NCBI GenBank assembly: GCA_025594325.1
Contig: JANHCV010000010.1
Location: 248,001 to 312,000, forward strand
Source: Blastocladiella emersonii ATCC 22665
Lineage: Eukaryota; Blastocladiomycota; Blastocladiomycetes; Blastocladiales; Blastocladiaceae
Direction of reading: 5' to 3'
DNA: 64,000 nucleotides
Below the pieces are notes generated by a model that saw only the letters and a program-made list of their open reading frames with translations, was not told the DNA's origin and made no database searches. Every line of letters begins with the position of its first letter. Positions within the stretch are counted from its first letter, which is position 1. A program made the translations under genes and the position numbers. Of the stretch, positions 20,285 to 30,301 are shown in pieces.

Positions 20285-21586
20285 TCACAGCTGTACGGGC
20301 GTGTTGAGGTCGAGCAGGCGGCCGGCGGACAGCTGCGGGACCTGCATGTACTTGCCCGCCATGAGCTTGCGCATGTCGCGGAGGAGCTCGGTGTAGGTGC
20401 ACTTGGGCTGCTCAGTGAGGGCCTCGCGCAGGGCCCACGACATGGCGCCGGTGAAGACCTTTTCGCCGTTGACCTCGATCTGGGCGTCGGCCGAGGTCTG
20501 GTCGTCGCGGCAGCCGGAGAAGGCGATGACGTCGGCGCGCGAGGTGCGCTCGCGCTGGGTCTTGGCCTCGGCCTCAGCGGCGGCCTCGGTCGAGACGCGG
20601 CGGCGCGTCATGAGGTGAAACCCTTGCTTGAACGTGTCGATGGCGGCCAGCGCGTTGCCCGTCTTGAGGTGCACGCGCGCCTCCTTGAGCTTGCGGAACC
20701 CGTCGCGCACCGGGTTCTTGGAGAAGGTGATCTCGAGGTTGCCGTCGACGCTGTACGTGTAGGGCATGTCTAGATTACTGCCGGACATGCAGCAATCCAT
20801 GACGCACTAAGCATTTCGTTGGGGTGCGATAGGGTGTGGGGTGACAGGGGGTCGAACTGAAGTTAGCACAGGTGCTCCTGGTGACGCCACTACATCCAGG
20901 GCCTTGAGCAATTGAAGCGTACATGGAGTGTGACGCCCTCGGGAAGCGGCGCGACGAGCTTGGCGTGCAGGTCGTCGTCGAGGAGAACACCGTTCTCCTT
21001 GAAGTCGAGCGGGATCAGCACCTGCGCACGAAGGTGCCGCGTCAGCGACGTTTGAATCCTCAGCGGCGGAAAATCGGGGATCGCGTACCTCGTCCATGCC
21101 GTCAACCTCGTCGCCCGACGCGTCCTTGACGCTGGCGCCGTGGCCCGAGTAGTGGAAGAACAGGGTATCGCCCTCACGCGCATCGGCGACGAGCCAGTCG
21201 ATCCCCTTGATCATGTTCTCGACCGTGGGCAGCGACTCCTTACTCGCGCCCTCGCGGTCGGTGAGGAACTTGCAGTTCTCGCGCTTGTACCCGTGCTTGT
21301 CGATGAGGAAGTTCGACAGGTTGTCGACGTCGTTGACGCACCCGCGCAGCGCCGACTCGGTGCCCGTGTACAGGATTCCGATGAACAGCGCCTTCTTGCG
21401 CCCGTTGCGGTGCGCGCGCGGCGCCGAGAGCGCGGCGCCCGTCGGCAGCGACGACGTGCTGGTCGAGCCGGCCGAGGCGGTGCCGCTATCGCCGCCGGAC
21501 TTGTCGTCGCCCTTGCCGCCGTGGCGGCCGTGCACCACGTCCTTGACGCTGTCCTTGACGGCAGTCCCGAGTCCGCGCAGGCCCAT
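20285..21586 (-). CDS. Metacaspase, copy 2, with Met replacing His after the catalytic Cys
   Basis: Predicted exons (minus) 21089-21586, 20923-21021 and 20285-20806 give 372 residues. The frame is open upstream to 21742, but the ATG at 21586 (MGLRGLGTAVKDSVKD) gives a length similar to copy 1. The core starts at GRKKALFIGILYTGT (~62). The catalytic His149 lies in HYSGHGAS and Cys205 in MDCCMSGSN, where the usual HSG is MSG. The p10-like motifs CRDDQTSADA and GAMSWALREAL are present. Residues 20-55 are Gly/Ser-rich. It is a paralog of copy 1. The dyad is intact, so it may be active, but the changed neighbour could alter specificity. Confidence 0.9.
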
Positions 21587-21843
21587 GTTTGTTGATGCGT
21601 GTGGGTTTGTTGATTCGTAGCAGGATGCCAAGAAGTCGGCGGAGGGGAGAAGGGACCGGAGATGGCCCCGCGACGCCCTCTTCAAGCACTCAGCGGTTTC
21701 CGTAACGGTCGGCGGCGGCCAACGTCTGCGCCACCCCTTCACCGCACGCCCGCGTCACAACGCGCCGCTCATCGTTCAACGCGGCCGCGTTCTGAGTTCG
21801 ACGAAAGAAGTGTGCAAGAACCGCGAAAGTGTATTCCAAATCT

Positions 21844-23731
21844 TTACTGCGCGTCGCCCGCCATGAGCGCCTCAATCTCGTCGACCGACTTGGGCACCGT
21901 GGTGAGGTTCTTGTACCCGTCGGCCGTGATGAGCACGTTGTCCTCGATGCGGACGCCGCCGACGGGCGTGTACCGCGCGACGGCGTCGAAATCGATAAAC
22001 TCGCCGGCCTTCTCGTTGCGCGCGGCCTCGATGAGGAGCGGGACAAAGTAGAGCCCCGGCTCGACGGTGACGACCATACCGGGCTCGAGGGTGCGGCGCA
22101 TGCGGAGGTAGCGGATCGACGGCTCCTGGATGCGCGGGACGCCCGCGGGGTACCCGCCGACGTCGTGCACGTCGAGGCCGAGGAGGTGGCCGAGGCCGTG
22201 CGGGAAGAAGACGGCCTGCGCGTGCGCGGCGAGGCAGTCCTCGAGCGAGCCCTTGAGAATCCCCGCGTCAATCAGACCCTGGCACAGAACGCGCTCGGCG
22301 AGACGGTGCATGTCCTCCCAGGCGACGCCCGGGCGCAGCGCAGCGATGACGGCGAGCTGCGAGTCGAGCACCGTCTGGTAGATGTGGCGCGCCTCGGGCG
22401 TGAACTTGCCGTGCGCCGGGAACGTGCGGGTGACGTCACTAGCGTAGCCGTGCACCTCGCACCCGGCGTCGACCAGGACCAGCGCGTGCGGCGACACGCC
22501 GGCCTGGTTGAGCTCGGCCGTGTTGCGGCCGTAGTGCAGGATGGCCGCGTTGGCGCCGACGCCGACGATGGGCAGGTACGCCTGGTTCTTGGCACTGTGG
22601 GAGACGCGTGTCAGCGAGGGGACTCGAGTGGACGGAAGTCGCGCGTGAAAGCGTACCCGTGGCGGTGGCACGTGTAGCGGAACAGGGCCTCGAGCTCGTA
22701 CTCGGAGGTCTCGAGCGAGGTGGCCTTGATGACGGCGACGTGGGCCTGCTCCGAGATCTCGTTGGCCTTGCGGATGAGGGCGACCTCGGCGTCGGTCTTG
22801 TACATGCGGGCCGTGGTCAGGGCGCTACGCACATGGCGTCACGGGTCAGCGATCGTGCACGGCGCTCACAAGGTTCGCAGCCACGCGTACTCGGAGAGCT
22901 TGGACTTGTCAGCCTTGGCGGCGTGCGCGCCGAGCGCCGAGAGGTCCGACTCGTGGGCGAGGACGTGCACGGCGGCGGGGGCGAGCGAGTCGAGGTAGGC
23001 AGGGAGGGCGGGGACGTGGGCGACGGTGACCTGGTACTGGGCGGTCTGGGCGTCGAGCGTCGGCGCGGCACCGATCCAGACGGCCTCATCAGCGTGGATC
23101 TCTGCAGGAACGCGCGGGTGCATTAGAGGCGACTGTGTGGACTCGTCAGAGCGCGACGGACGCACCAGGAGCAAACAGGCGCGCGGTGCGGGCGTCGAGG
23201 TCGATCACGGCGTGGTAGCCGGGCTCGTTGACGCCCGTTGCGTAGAAAAAGTTGGACTCTTGGCGGAACGACAGCTCCTGTGAGATCGAGCGAGCGGATC
23301 AGCGATGCGCTCCCCACACACGAGGCGAGCAACGCGACACGCACGACGTCCGTGTTGTGGCGCTCCTTGGTCACGTCGCCGCGGAGGTAGGCGATGCCCG
23401 AGGTGGCGCCGGCCGCGGCGAGGGCGTCGAGGATCTTGGCGCGGTGCTGCTCGAACATGGAGGAGCTGGCGACGGTCATGGCGGAAGCGGTTGCGAACGT
23501 GCGATGGCGAGGAGCAGGGAGCGTGAGCGTCGGCAAGAGCGAGCATGCGAGAGCGGGGCGGGCCGTGCTCAAGTAGCGCGCGGTGAGTGGGCCGCCCCCA
23601 ACCGAGCCGGCGGTGATGGGCCGCGTGACGGCCGCCCAACGCGGGACCCGCCGCGTCATGCCGGCGGCGGCCGTGGCGGCAGCGGCACTCGGCCGGCTGA
23701 ATGCATGTAGCACGCACTTCATGGTGGTCAT
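21844..23731 (-). CDS. Xaa-Pro dipeptidase (prolidase), M24 metallopeptidase
   Basis: Predicted exons (minus) 23345-23731, 23166-23277, 22891-23101, 22657-22824 and 21844-22594 give 542 residues. The N-terminal creatinase-like domain includes LSFRQESNFFYATGVNEP. The C-terminal pita-bread domain has the five metal ligands: Asp335 and Asp346 (VDAGCEVHGYASDVTRTFP), His429 (GLGHLLGLDVHDVGG), Glu471 (VEPGLYF) and Glu510 (VRIEDNV). GLDVHDVGGYP is typical of eukaryotic prolidase, which releases C-terminal proline from dipeptides. The first ~78 residues are basic and Ser/Ala-rich (SRPSAAAATAAAGMTRR) and look like a mitochondrial presequence; an internal Met (MTVASSSMFEQ) would give a cytosolic form. 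Confidence 0.9.
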
Positions 23732-24078
23732 TTTTGCGTCGTAAGCAAGTGGATCGAGTCGGGGGCGGCCGTGACGAGACGAGCTGGCGGAACCGGCGGT
23801 CGGGCCGAACGCGCCAACCCGACGACGCGTTCGCTGCACCCGGTCACGTGGCGGCTGGATCAACAAGAAGGCGATCCGCGCCTGCCACGCCCATCACCTT
23901 TGCCGTAAAGCAGCGGGTGGAATCACGTTTCACCGCGATTTTCGACCCTCCCCCGTCGCCGGTCCGCCGCGGCCGCCGCCGCCGCCGTGCACCGTGGTGG
24001 TGAAGGTGGCCCGCCCGGCGCACGATGTCCCGCAGCGCCGCCGTGTCCACGCAACCGCCCGCACTCGCTCGCCCCACC
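23732..24078. other. Divergent intergenic region, 347 bp
   Basis: This is the shared upstream region of prolidase (minus) and ATP synthase subunit d (plus). It is GC-rich with ACGCGT near 23824 and a purine/pyrimidine-biased stretch. No gene is seen. Confidence 0.5.
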
Positions 24079-24742
24079 ATGTCCGCCGTCCGCGCCTCCG
24101 CCACCAAGGCCCTCGACTTTGGCCGCGTCGCCACGACGCTCAAGCTCAAGCAGGAGACGGTCGCCGCCCTGACCGCCTTCCGCAAGCGCCACGACGAGCT
24201 GCAGCGCACCGTCTCGGGCCTGCGCGAGCAGCGCCAGACCATCGACTTTGCGCACTACCGCTCGGTCCTGCGCAACAAGGAGGTCGTTGACCAGGCCGAG
24301 GCCGCCCTCAAGGCCTTCGCCCCCGCCAAGTACGACCTGGCCGCCCAGGTCAAGGTCATCGAGGCCTACGAGGCCAAGGCCGTTCGTATCTCCTGGTTTG
24401 ACACGGCTGCTTGAGGGTATCCCTGACACACCGCGTGATCCGCTTCTAGATCGAGCGCGCCCAGGCCACCGCCGACGCCGTCAACTCGGAGCTCTCGGAG
24501 CTGCGCGAGACCCTCGCCAACATCGAGGCTGCCCGCCCCATCGACCAGCTCACCGTGCGTCTCGCTCTTCTTGCTGTCGTTATCGCGAACCCATCACTCA
24601 CCCGGTTCTCCCGAACCTCTAGGTCGACGACGTTGTCCGCGCCAAGCCCTCCATCGAGACCGACGTCGAGGAGCGCGTCAAGAACGGCCGCTGGGAGGTC
24701 GAGGAGTACAACGCCAAGTTCGGCGATGCCCGCGTCGTCTAA
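24079..24742 (+). CDS. ATP7: Mitochondrial F1Fo ATP synthase subunit d
   Basis: Predicted exons 24079-24381, 24450-24554 and 24623-24742 give 175 residues, close to the yeast subunit (174). Family markers are in order: the N-terminal ALDFGRVATTL, FRKRHDELQR, IDFAHYRSVLRNKEVVDQ, then ARPIDQLTVDDV and the C-terminal NGRWEVEEYNAKFGD. Subunit d is part of the peripheral stalk that holds F1 against Fo in the inner membrane. I chose the ATG at 24079, which aligns with the family; an in-frame ATG at 24025 would add 18 residues. All three exons end in phase 0. Confidence 0.93.
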
Positions 24743-25010
24743 GCGCTACCCCCGCTCTCTTGCATTCCCCCACCCATCTACTCGCGGGCCGCCGCTGCTG
24801 CTGCGATATACGACGGCAGCGTCGCTCGCGCGCTCCATTTCTCCTCCAAAGATTGCCCTGTTTTTTTCTCGTCTCTCTCTCGCTCGTCTCCGACCCGACG
24901 CGCTCCTCTCAACGCGTCGATCAGGGCCTGCCTCAACAAACCAACTGGGAACACCGCCGTAGTGAAACAAAAAAATCTACATAGAAAAGAGTAATCGCAC
25001 AACGCCGCGC

Positions 25011-25703
25011 TCAGAAGCGCTCCTTCATCCGCGCCGAGACCGTGCGCAGCGTCGCGGCGACCTTGCCGGGCGGGGAACCCATGATGAGGGCGACGATCGC
25101 GTCCTTGGCGACGCGAATGTTCTGGAAGCTGCCGAGGATGTGGATCTTGGTGTCGGCGACGACGACGCGGGTGCGGGACGCGTTCTCGATGGTGAACTTG
25201 GTCTTGCCGTTCTTGCCCGCGATACGGCCAATGGCGCGCGACAGGTGGTCGCCGTTGAGCGTCTTGACGTCCTTGATCTCGAACGAGTCGATGAACAGGT
25301 CGTCCAACCGCAGCAGGGCAATCGCGTCGTCGACCTCGAACCCGAGCGCGTACGCGCGCACGAAATCAGACCCCTTCTGCAGCGACGACGTCTCCTTGGT
25401 CTCGGCGCACGACCGCAGCTCCACGCACTTGGACTTGATGTTGAACCGCACCTGCAGGCCCATGTGCTCGACCAGCGGCGTGTAGATCGCGAGCCACTCC
25501 TTCTTGAGCGGCGTCAGGCGGTGTGGCGGCACCAGCACGCGGCGGAACTGCTTGCCGCTCATCATCTCCTTGACGGACGCAGGCGCGAACTTGGGCTTCG
25601 CGGACGCCGCGTCAGCGGAGGACGGAGTGGTGGTCTCGACGTCCATGGCGTCGGAAAGGGCCGCAATGTCGACGGGGGCCAGCGTCACCGAGTTGTCCGC
25701 CAT
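25011..25703 (-). CDS. PNO1: Pre-rRNA-processing KH protein Pno1/Dim2
   Basis: A single exon of 230 residues; ATG at 25703 in an accATGG context. After a variable acidic N terminus (~60 residues) comes FRRVLVPPHRLTPLKKEWL, the degenerate first KH region (VRFNIKSKCVELR), and a C-terminal KH domain with IGRIAGKNGKTKFTIEN and TKIHILGSFQNI, ending in the conserved VSARMKERF. Pno1/Dim2 binds 20S pre-rRNA near the 3' end of 18S, recruits the Dim1 methyltransferase and blocks early Nob1 cleavage. The length and motifs are typical. It is convergent with ATP7 (268 bp apart). Confidence 0.95.
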   Translation of the reverse strand: MADNSVTLAPVDIAALSDAMDVETTTPSSADAASAKPKFAPASVKEMMSGKQFRRVLVPPHRLTPLKKEWLAIYTPLVEHMGLQVRFNIKSKCVELRSCAETKETSSLQKGSDFVRAYALGFEVDDAIALLRLDDLFIDSFEIKDVKTLNGDHLSRAIGRIAGKNGKTKFTIENASRTRVVVADTKIHILGSFQNIRVAKDAIVALIMGSPPGKVAATLRTVSARMKERF

Positions 25704-27369
25704 GGTGTTGGGTTCGTTGTTACGTGAAGGATGGGCAGTCGGACAGCGTCGTCGCAGGCGGCGTGTCTCGTCGTCTCGATGGCTAGTGTGACTGGGGCTC
25801 GGTGACGGCACTCGCGATGGGCTGGCGCGGGGCCGGCTGCGCCGTGGCGGCGTAGAAGAGTGCATTTTAGGTCACCTGATGCCCATGCGTGGTGTTGCTG
25901 GGGGCCTTCCTTCGTTGCTTCAGGCGAGGCCTTTCACTCCCGCTCCACGCAATGGATCACTCCTGTATCGCGCAGCGACCCTATGCAACTCGTTCATGTA
26001 TCCCGAGAGTCTTGTGGGCCGGTTGCTGTCAGCCTCGATGTGCAGGGGAGAGCCGCGGGCGTGGCTCGAGCCCTTCTCGGCTGCGCGTTCACGCTCGCCT
26101 CGTCGACGGCGTCTAGTGAGCGTGTTCCGTCTCACTTGACCCCCTTGATCTCCCTTCGCCCGCAAACCCGTCACCGTCGCGACAGGATCGTGTCTACCGT
26201 GTTTCGCTCGAACCGCAAGTCGCCAGCGAACGTGCGTGTGAAGGTCTCCGACCAGCTGACTGCAGCTACCGCTCTCCAGCAGTGTAAACTGCGCTACATG
26301 ATATGCAGGATTGTCGCTCCAGCACGTGGTACATCGTTGCGCGCTGAGCATGCGCAGTGTCGAAATTAGGCACTGCTTTTGCGCCGAGCAGCGGCTCTCG
26401 AACCGCGCTTCGGTCGGTCTCGATCTGACTTGACTCTGACCGGTCCGCGGTTCACAAGAGCGCGCGCCATCGTCCTTGAGTCGCGCTCTGACGCGCAGCA
26501 CCGCCATCGGCGCGCGAGCGGCTGCTCGCTAAGCACGCCGACCGGCCGATTAGACTCTCATATTCTCAGTTGTTCTGTCGAGCGGGCAGCGTGACCGGAG
26601 TCCTTCCGACACTCACCGCACAAGGCCTCGGTGCCTGTCATGACTTTGTATTGCTACTTTGGTCTCTGAATCGCGGGGCGCCGCGCGACCTGTTGGTTCC
26701 TATCGTGAGCCGCGAAACTTCTTGATCGCGTCGCATCGCGCTGTAGCGTCAACCGGTCGGTTGCTGCTGGTTTCCGAAGGCGCGTCGACGCGTCATTGTC
26801 ATGAGCGTCCTGGTAGTAGTCGATGCTCGCCGCGAAAGGACTCGGCGCCCGCCATGACTCTACATCGCTACTTTGGTCTCTCGCTCGAACTGAGGCGCCG
26901 CGCGACCTGCTGATTCCGGCCGTAACCCGGATCACGTACGTTTGCTGTGTATCGCCAATCGAACTCGACGCCCTGCTCACCGCCCTGCGAGCCCCGCTCG
27001 CGGCCGGGAGCCTGCTGTGCCGCAGCGAGGCCGCGTGCAGGGGCGCCGTAAACTTCTTGGCAAGGATCAGCTTGGCATCGCGGCGCGTAGTCCACGATGC
27101 GTTTCGGGGCCTCTCAGCGTCCGTTGCGCGAGAACGCATCGTTCGCTGTGACCATCATTGCTTGTTTGACATGTTTACTTCGGGTCCGTGAGCAGTCGCG
27201 GTTAGCTTGGCCATGGCGGCCACCGTGGCCATGGCCACGACCATGACAACGACCACCAAATCTCACCAGTCCAACAGATTTCGACACCAACCTCCATTTA
27301 TGCAAGCTATAAAGAACGACTTAGACACCAACCCTATTTACACAACACAACACCCGTCGCGCGCCTTCA
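25704..27369. other. 1.67-kb intergenic region with a diverged direct repeat
   Basis: I see no gene between the Pno1 start and the stop of the membrane-protein gene. It contains an ~80-bp direct repeat, 26627-26705 and 26841-26922, sharing CTACTTTGGTCTCT and GGCGCCGCGCGACCTG with scattered changes. GC content is lower than in coding regions. Short frames on both strands have no recognisable motif. The repeat copies may be remnants of an old insertion. Confidence 0.5.
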
Positions 27370-29009
27370 TCACCACACGCGGAACGAGTTATTCTGCGGC
27401 CCAATCTCCTCGTCGCCGACCTCGATCCCGGTGCCCACGCCCGACGACGACGCGAGACTCACGAGCCGTCTCCCGCCACTCCCGCCACCACTCCCGCCTC
27501 CGCCCAACCCGAGCGCCGCGGCCGCCGGCATCCGGTCAGCGACGGCCAGCGGCGCGCTCGGGAAGTAGGCGGCGGACGGGCTGATGGGCACGCCCTCGCG
27601 GCGCGCGACGAGGCGCGCGGCGGTCGCGGGCGGGAGACGCAGGGTGCGCTGGTGCTGAGCGCGTGGCGCGTCGCCAACGGTCGCGTTGGTCGTGATGACC
27701 AGGTCAATGTGCTGCGCCTCGAGCGAGCCGTACCCGACGACCTTGGAGTACGACCCGGCGTCGCCACCGGAGGTAGTGGTTGCGGACTCGTCGATGGCGG
27801 CGAGCGCGGGCGGGTGCATGGCGGGGACCGCGGGGACCGCGGACGTCGACGCGGACCGCGCGAGCCCGCCCGCGGCGCCGAGCCCCGTTGTCCCGGCGAC
27901 GGGCGCGGTGTGGGACCGGCCGGGCATCGCGGACCAGCCCTTGGGCCGCCACCCACTTCCCTCGCCGGAACTCCCGCGGCGCTGGCGGATCGCGGCGGCC
28001 AAGCTCGGCAGCCGTCCGCGGCGCTGGAGCCCGACGACGATCATGGCGGCGAGCGCGACGCCGGCGACGAGCGGGAGTCCGACGGCGACGGCGGTGACGG
28101 CGGACGCGGTGCTCGACGACCGCACGCTGCCGTCGTCCCCGTTGGTGGCCGCGTCCGAGTTGAGGTCCGACCCGCGGTCGCCCTGCGCCGCAGCGCGGTC
28201 CGCGGCGCCGTCGGGGCCGGCGTTGTCGGAGGGTGAAGAGGAGGAAGACGAGGAGGAAGAAGGAGGGGACGCGGCCCGCGCGTTCCCGCGAATACTCGGC
28301 GCGCCAGACGAGGAGGAAGCGGCGCCCGCGCCACTACCCCCGCCGTTCCCCGCGACGGGCCCCGATGGCTCGCCGTCGGCGTTCGTCCGTCCGCGACCGC
28401 CGGACGCGCCGCCATTGCTCGGGGCCGGCGTCGGCGCCGCGACGGGCGGCTGCTGCGGGAGGACACGGTTCCGGTTACGGCTCCCACCGCCGTTCCCTCC
28501 ATCGCCACCAGAGCCCGGGTCGGGCGTCGGGTCAGTGTCGGGCGGGCCAATCCGCATGCGCGGGTCGTCGACGGGCGGCGGGGTCGTGGTCGGCGTGGCG
28601 GGTGGCGGCGCGCCGAAGAGCGGCGGGTCCGTCGACGTCGGTTTGGGCGTGGGGACGACCAGGACCTCGGTGCCCGTCACAGTGCCCGGCGGCGCGACGG
28701 GGAGAGGGGGTTCGGGTGTTGGCGGCGGCGGGGCCGACGGGGAGACGGCCGAGGCCGTGACGCTGGGTGGTGCCGCCGGCGGTTTCTCGTCGAGCGGGCG
28801 CACGGCCGAGATGGAGACGGACGCGGACTGGTCGGGAGAGGCGGGGTGGAGTGAGTAAGCGATGACGATGGCCACGGCCGGAAGTGACGTACGGCGGAGA
28901 CGGGCAGACTGGTCGCGGGCGTGGCCATGCCGAGGATCGCGACGGCGGCGACGGCGAGCAGCGCGACGGCCGCGGCGAGCGTGAACCGGCGCCGCGTCGG
29001 GCTCGCCAT
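27370..29009 (-). CDS. Secreted-type single-pass membrane protein, mucin-like
   Basis: Predicted exons (minus) 28893-29009 and 27370-28827 give 524 residues. Exon 1 encodes a signal peptide (RRRFTLAAAVALLAVAAVA). The ectodomain, to about residue 270, is Pro/Ser/Thr/Gly-rich with long runs (PPPTPEPPLP, SSSSSSSSSSPS) and would be heavily O-glycosylated. One transmembrane helix follows (VTAVAVGLPLVAGVALAAMIV) and a basic stop-transfer (QRRGRLPSL). The cytoplasmic tail of ~220 residues contains Ser-rich and Gly-rich patches. The layout resembles fungal cell-wall stress sensors (Wsc/Mid2-like), but no Cys-rich WSC domain is present, so that role is only a suggestion. Confidence 0.7.
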
Positions 29010-30301
29010 GGCGTTGGCCGGGAGCCGCGACGATGGTGGTGGGGATGTTGTTGGTGGCCGTAATGGCGGCGGCAGTGGTGGTGCGGTCATGGTACGGGTC
29101 CGCTGCAGCCAGCACAGGGACGGGATGACGATGAATGGGAAGGGAGAGAGGGCAGGAGAAGGGAAGAGCGATGGCCAGGTAGACGTCGAGGTCGAGCGAC
29201 GGTCGGTGGCGCACACAGGGTCCCGTCCACGCGATCAATGAGCGGCAATGGATGCGCGGCGAGGCGGGCGAGGCGTAGAGAGCGCCAAGCGAGCGGGACA
29301 AGCGCGGCGGAGAGCGAGGCGAGGCGGGCGCGAGGCGGGCGCAGAGGAGCAGCGTGGCACGGCGAACGAGGTCCGGCGGGGCTGAGGGAAAGAGGCGCCG
29401 CCAGATTCAGTGCCTGGCAGGGGCGAAACAACTGCGAGTGGCCGGAAATGAAGTTGCCGAGTGCAATGAACGCGAGGAGGTGTCGCGGGTTACGGGCTGC
29501 AGGAGGGAGAGGAGGAGGGAGAGCGCGACGCAAGGGACGACGGACGAAGGACGAACGAGCGAGCGAACGAGCGAACGAGCGAACGGCCAGGCAGGGCACG
29601 CGCACGGCAAGAGCGGAGCGAGGAAGCGGAGGGCGGCGGCGGAGATCAGCCTCGCAATCAATCAAATCTCGCGGTGCGTGGTGGTGGTGGTGGACCGGGT
29701 GGGCCCGCTTGTGCGCGTCGAAGAAGGTTTCCGCACACGCGCGCCCTCGAGAGCGGGAACTTGTCGTCGTGGTCGCTGCGGCTGAGAGCGGGGCGGGAGG
29801 AAGACGGCCGCGCCTGCGTGGGTGGCGGCGTCGCGCGGGTCGGCGCCGGGAACACGGGGACGGAGACCTCGACCGTGGGAGGGCACGGGGGCGACGGAGG
29901 CCTGAGCGGGTATCGGCGAGGTCGCGGGCGCAGGCTCGATGGGCGCCGAGAGTCGTGCAGCTCAACTTGTCAGGAGAGAGGGGTGGGGGGCGTCCGTGAC
30001 CGCCGTGGCCGTCGTCCTCGTCGACTTCGATCGGGGCGGCGCCGCCCATCCACCGCGAGCACGCGAATGGGAGGGCCGTCGTCTCATCAAGGGCGCAATT
30101 TCCTCGCCGCGGCCAATCATCATCGTGCGCGCGAGCTGTGAGCACGGAGGTGCCGCGCGCGCCTAGTGCGGACACTCGATCGGCTCTGCTTGCGCTTGCA
30201 ACTTCTCGGCTCTACGCGATGCAAACGGTGCGCGTGCGCAAATATATTTCCCGTCCCTCGCTTATCAGTCAGCCAGCAGCGTCGGTGTGAAAACGAACGG
30301 G
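29010..30301. other. 1.29-kb intergenic region, no confident gene
   Basis: It lies upstream of the membrane-protein gene and downstream of the inositol-kinase stop. It holds an 8-bp microsatellite-like run (gcgaacga units at about 29551-29585) and a GGTGGTGGTGG stretch at about 29680. Long frames exist on both strands but are Arg/Gly/Ala-rich and carry no motif, as expected from GC-rich non-coding DNA. A TATA-like aatatatttcc occurs near 30240. Confidence 0.5.

Noticed and set aside
27686-28858. 390-codon plus-strand frame opposite the mucin-like membrane protein
   Set aside because: The minus strand gives a signal peptide, Ser/Pro ectodomain, one membrane helix and a tail joined by a proper intron, so the plus frame is a shadow.
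29087-30175. 362-codon minus-strand frame between the membrane protein and IPK1
   Set aside because: It is Arg/Pro/Ala low-complexity with no motif, and the plus strand is open over the same stretch; typical of GC-rich non-coding DNA.
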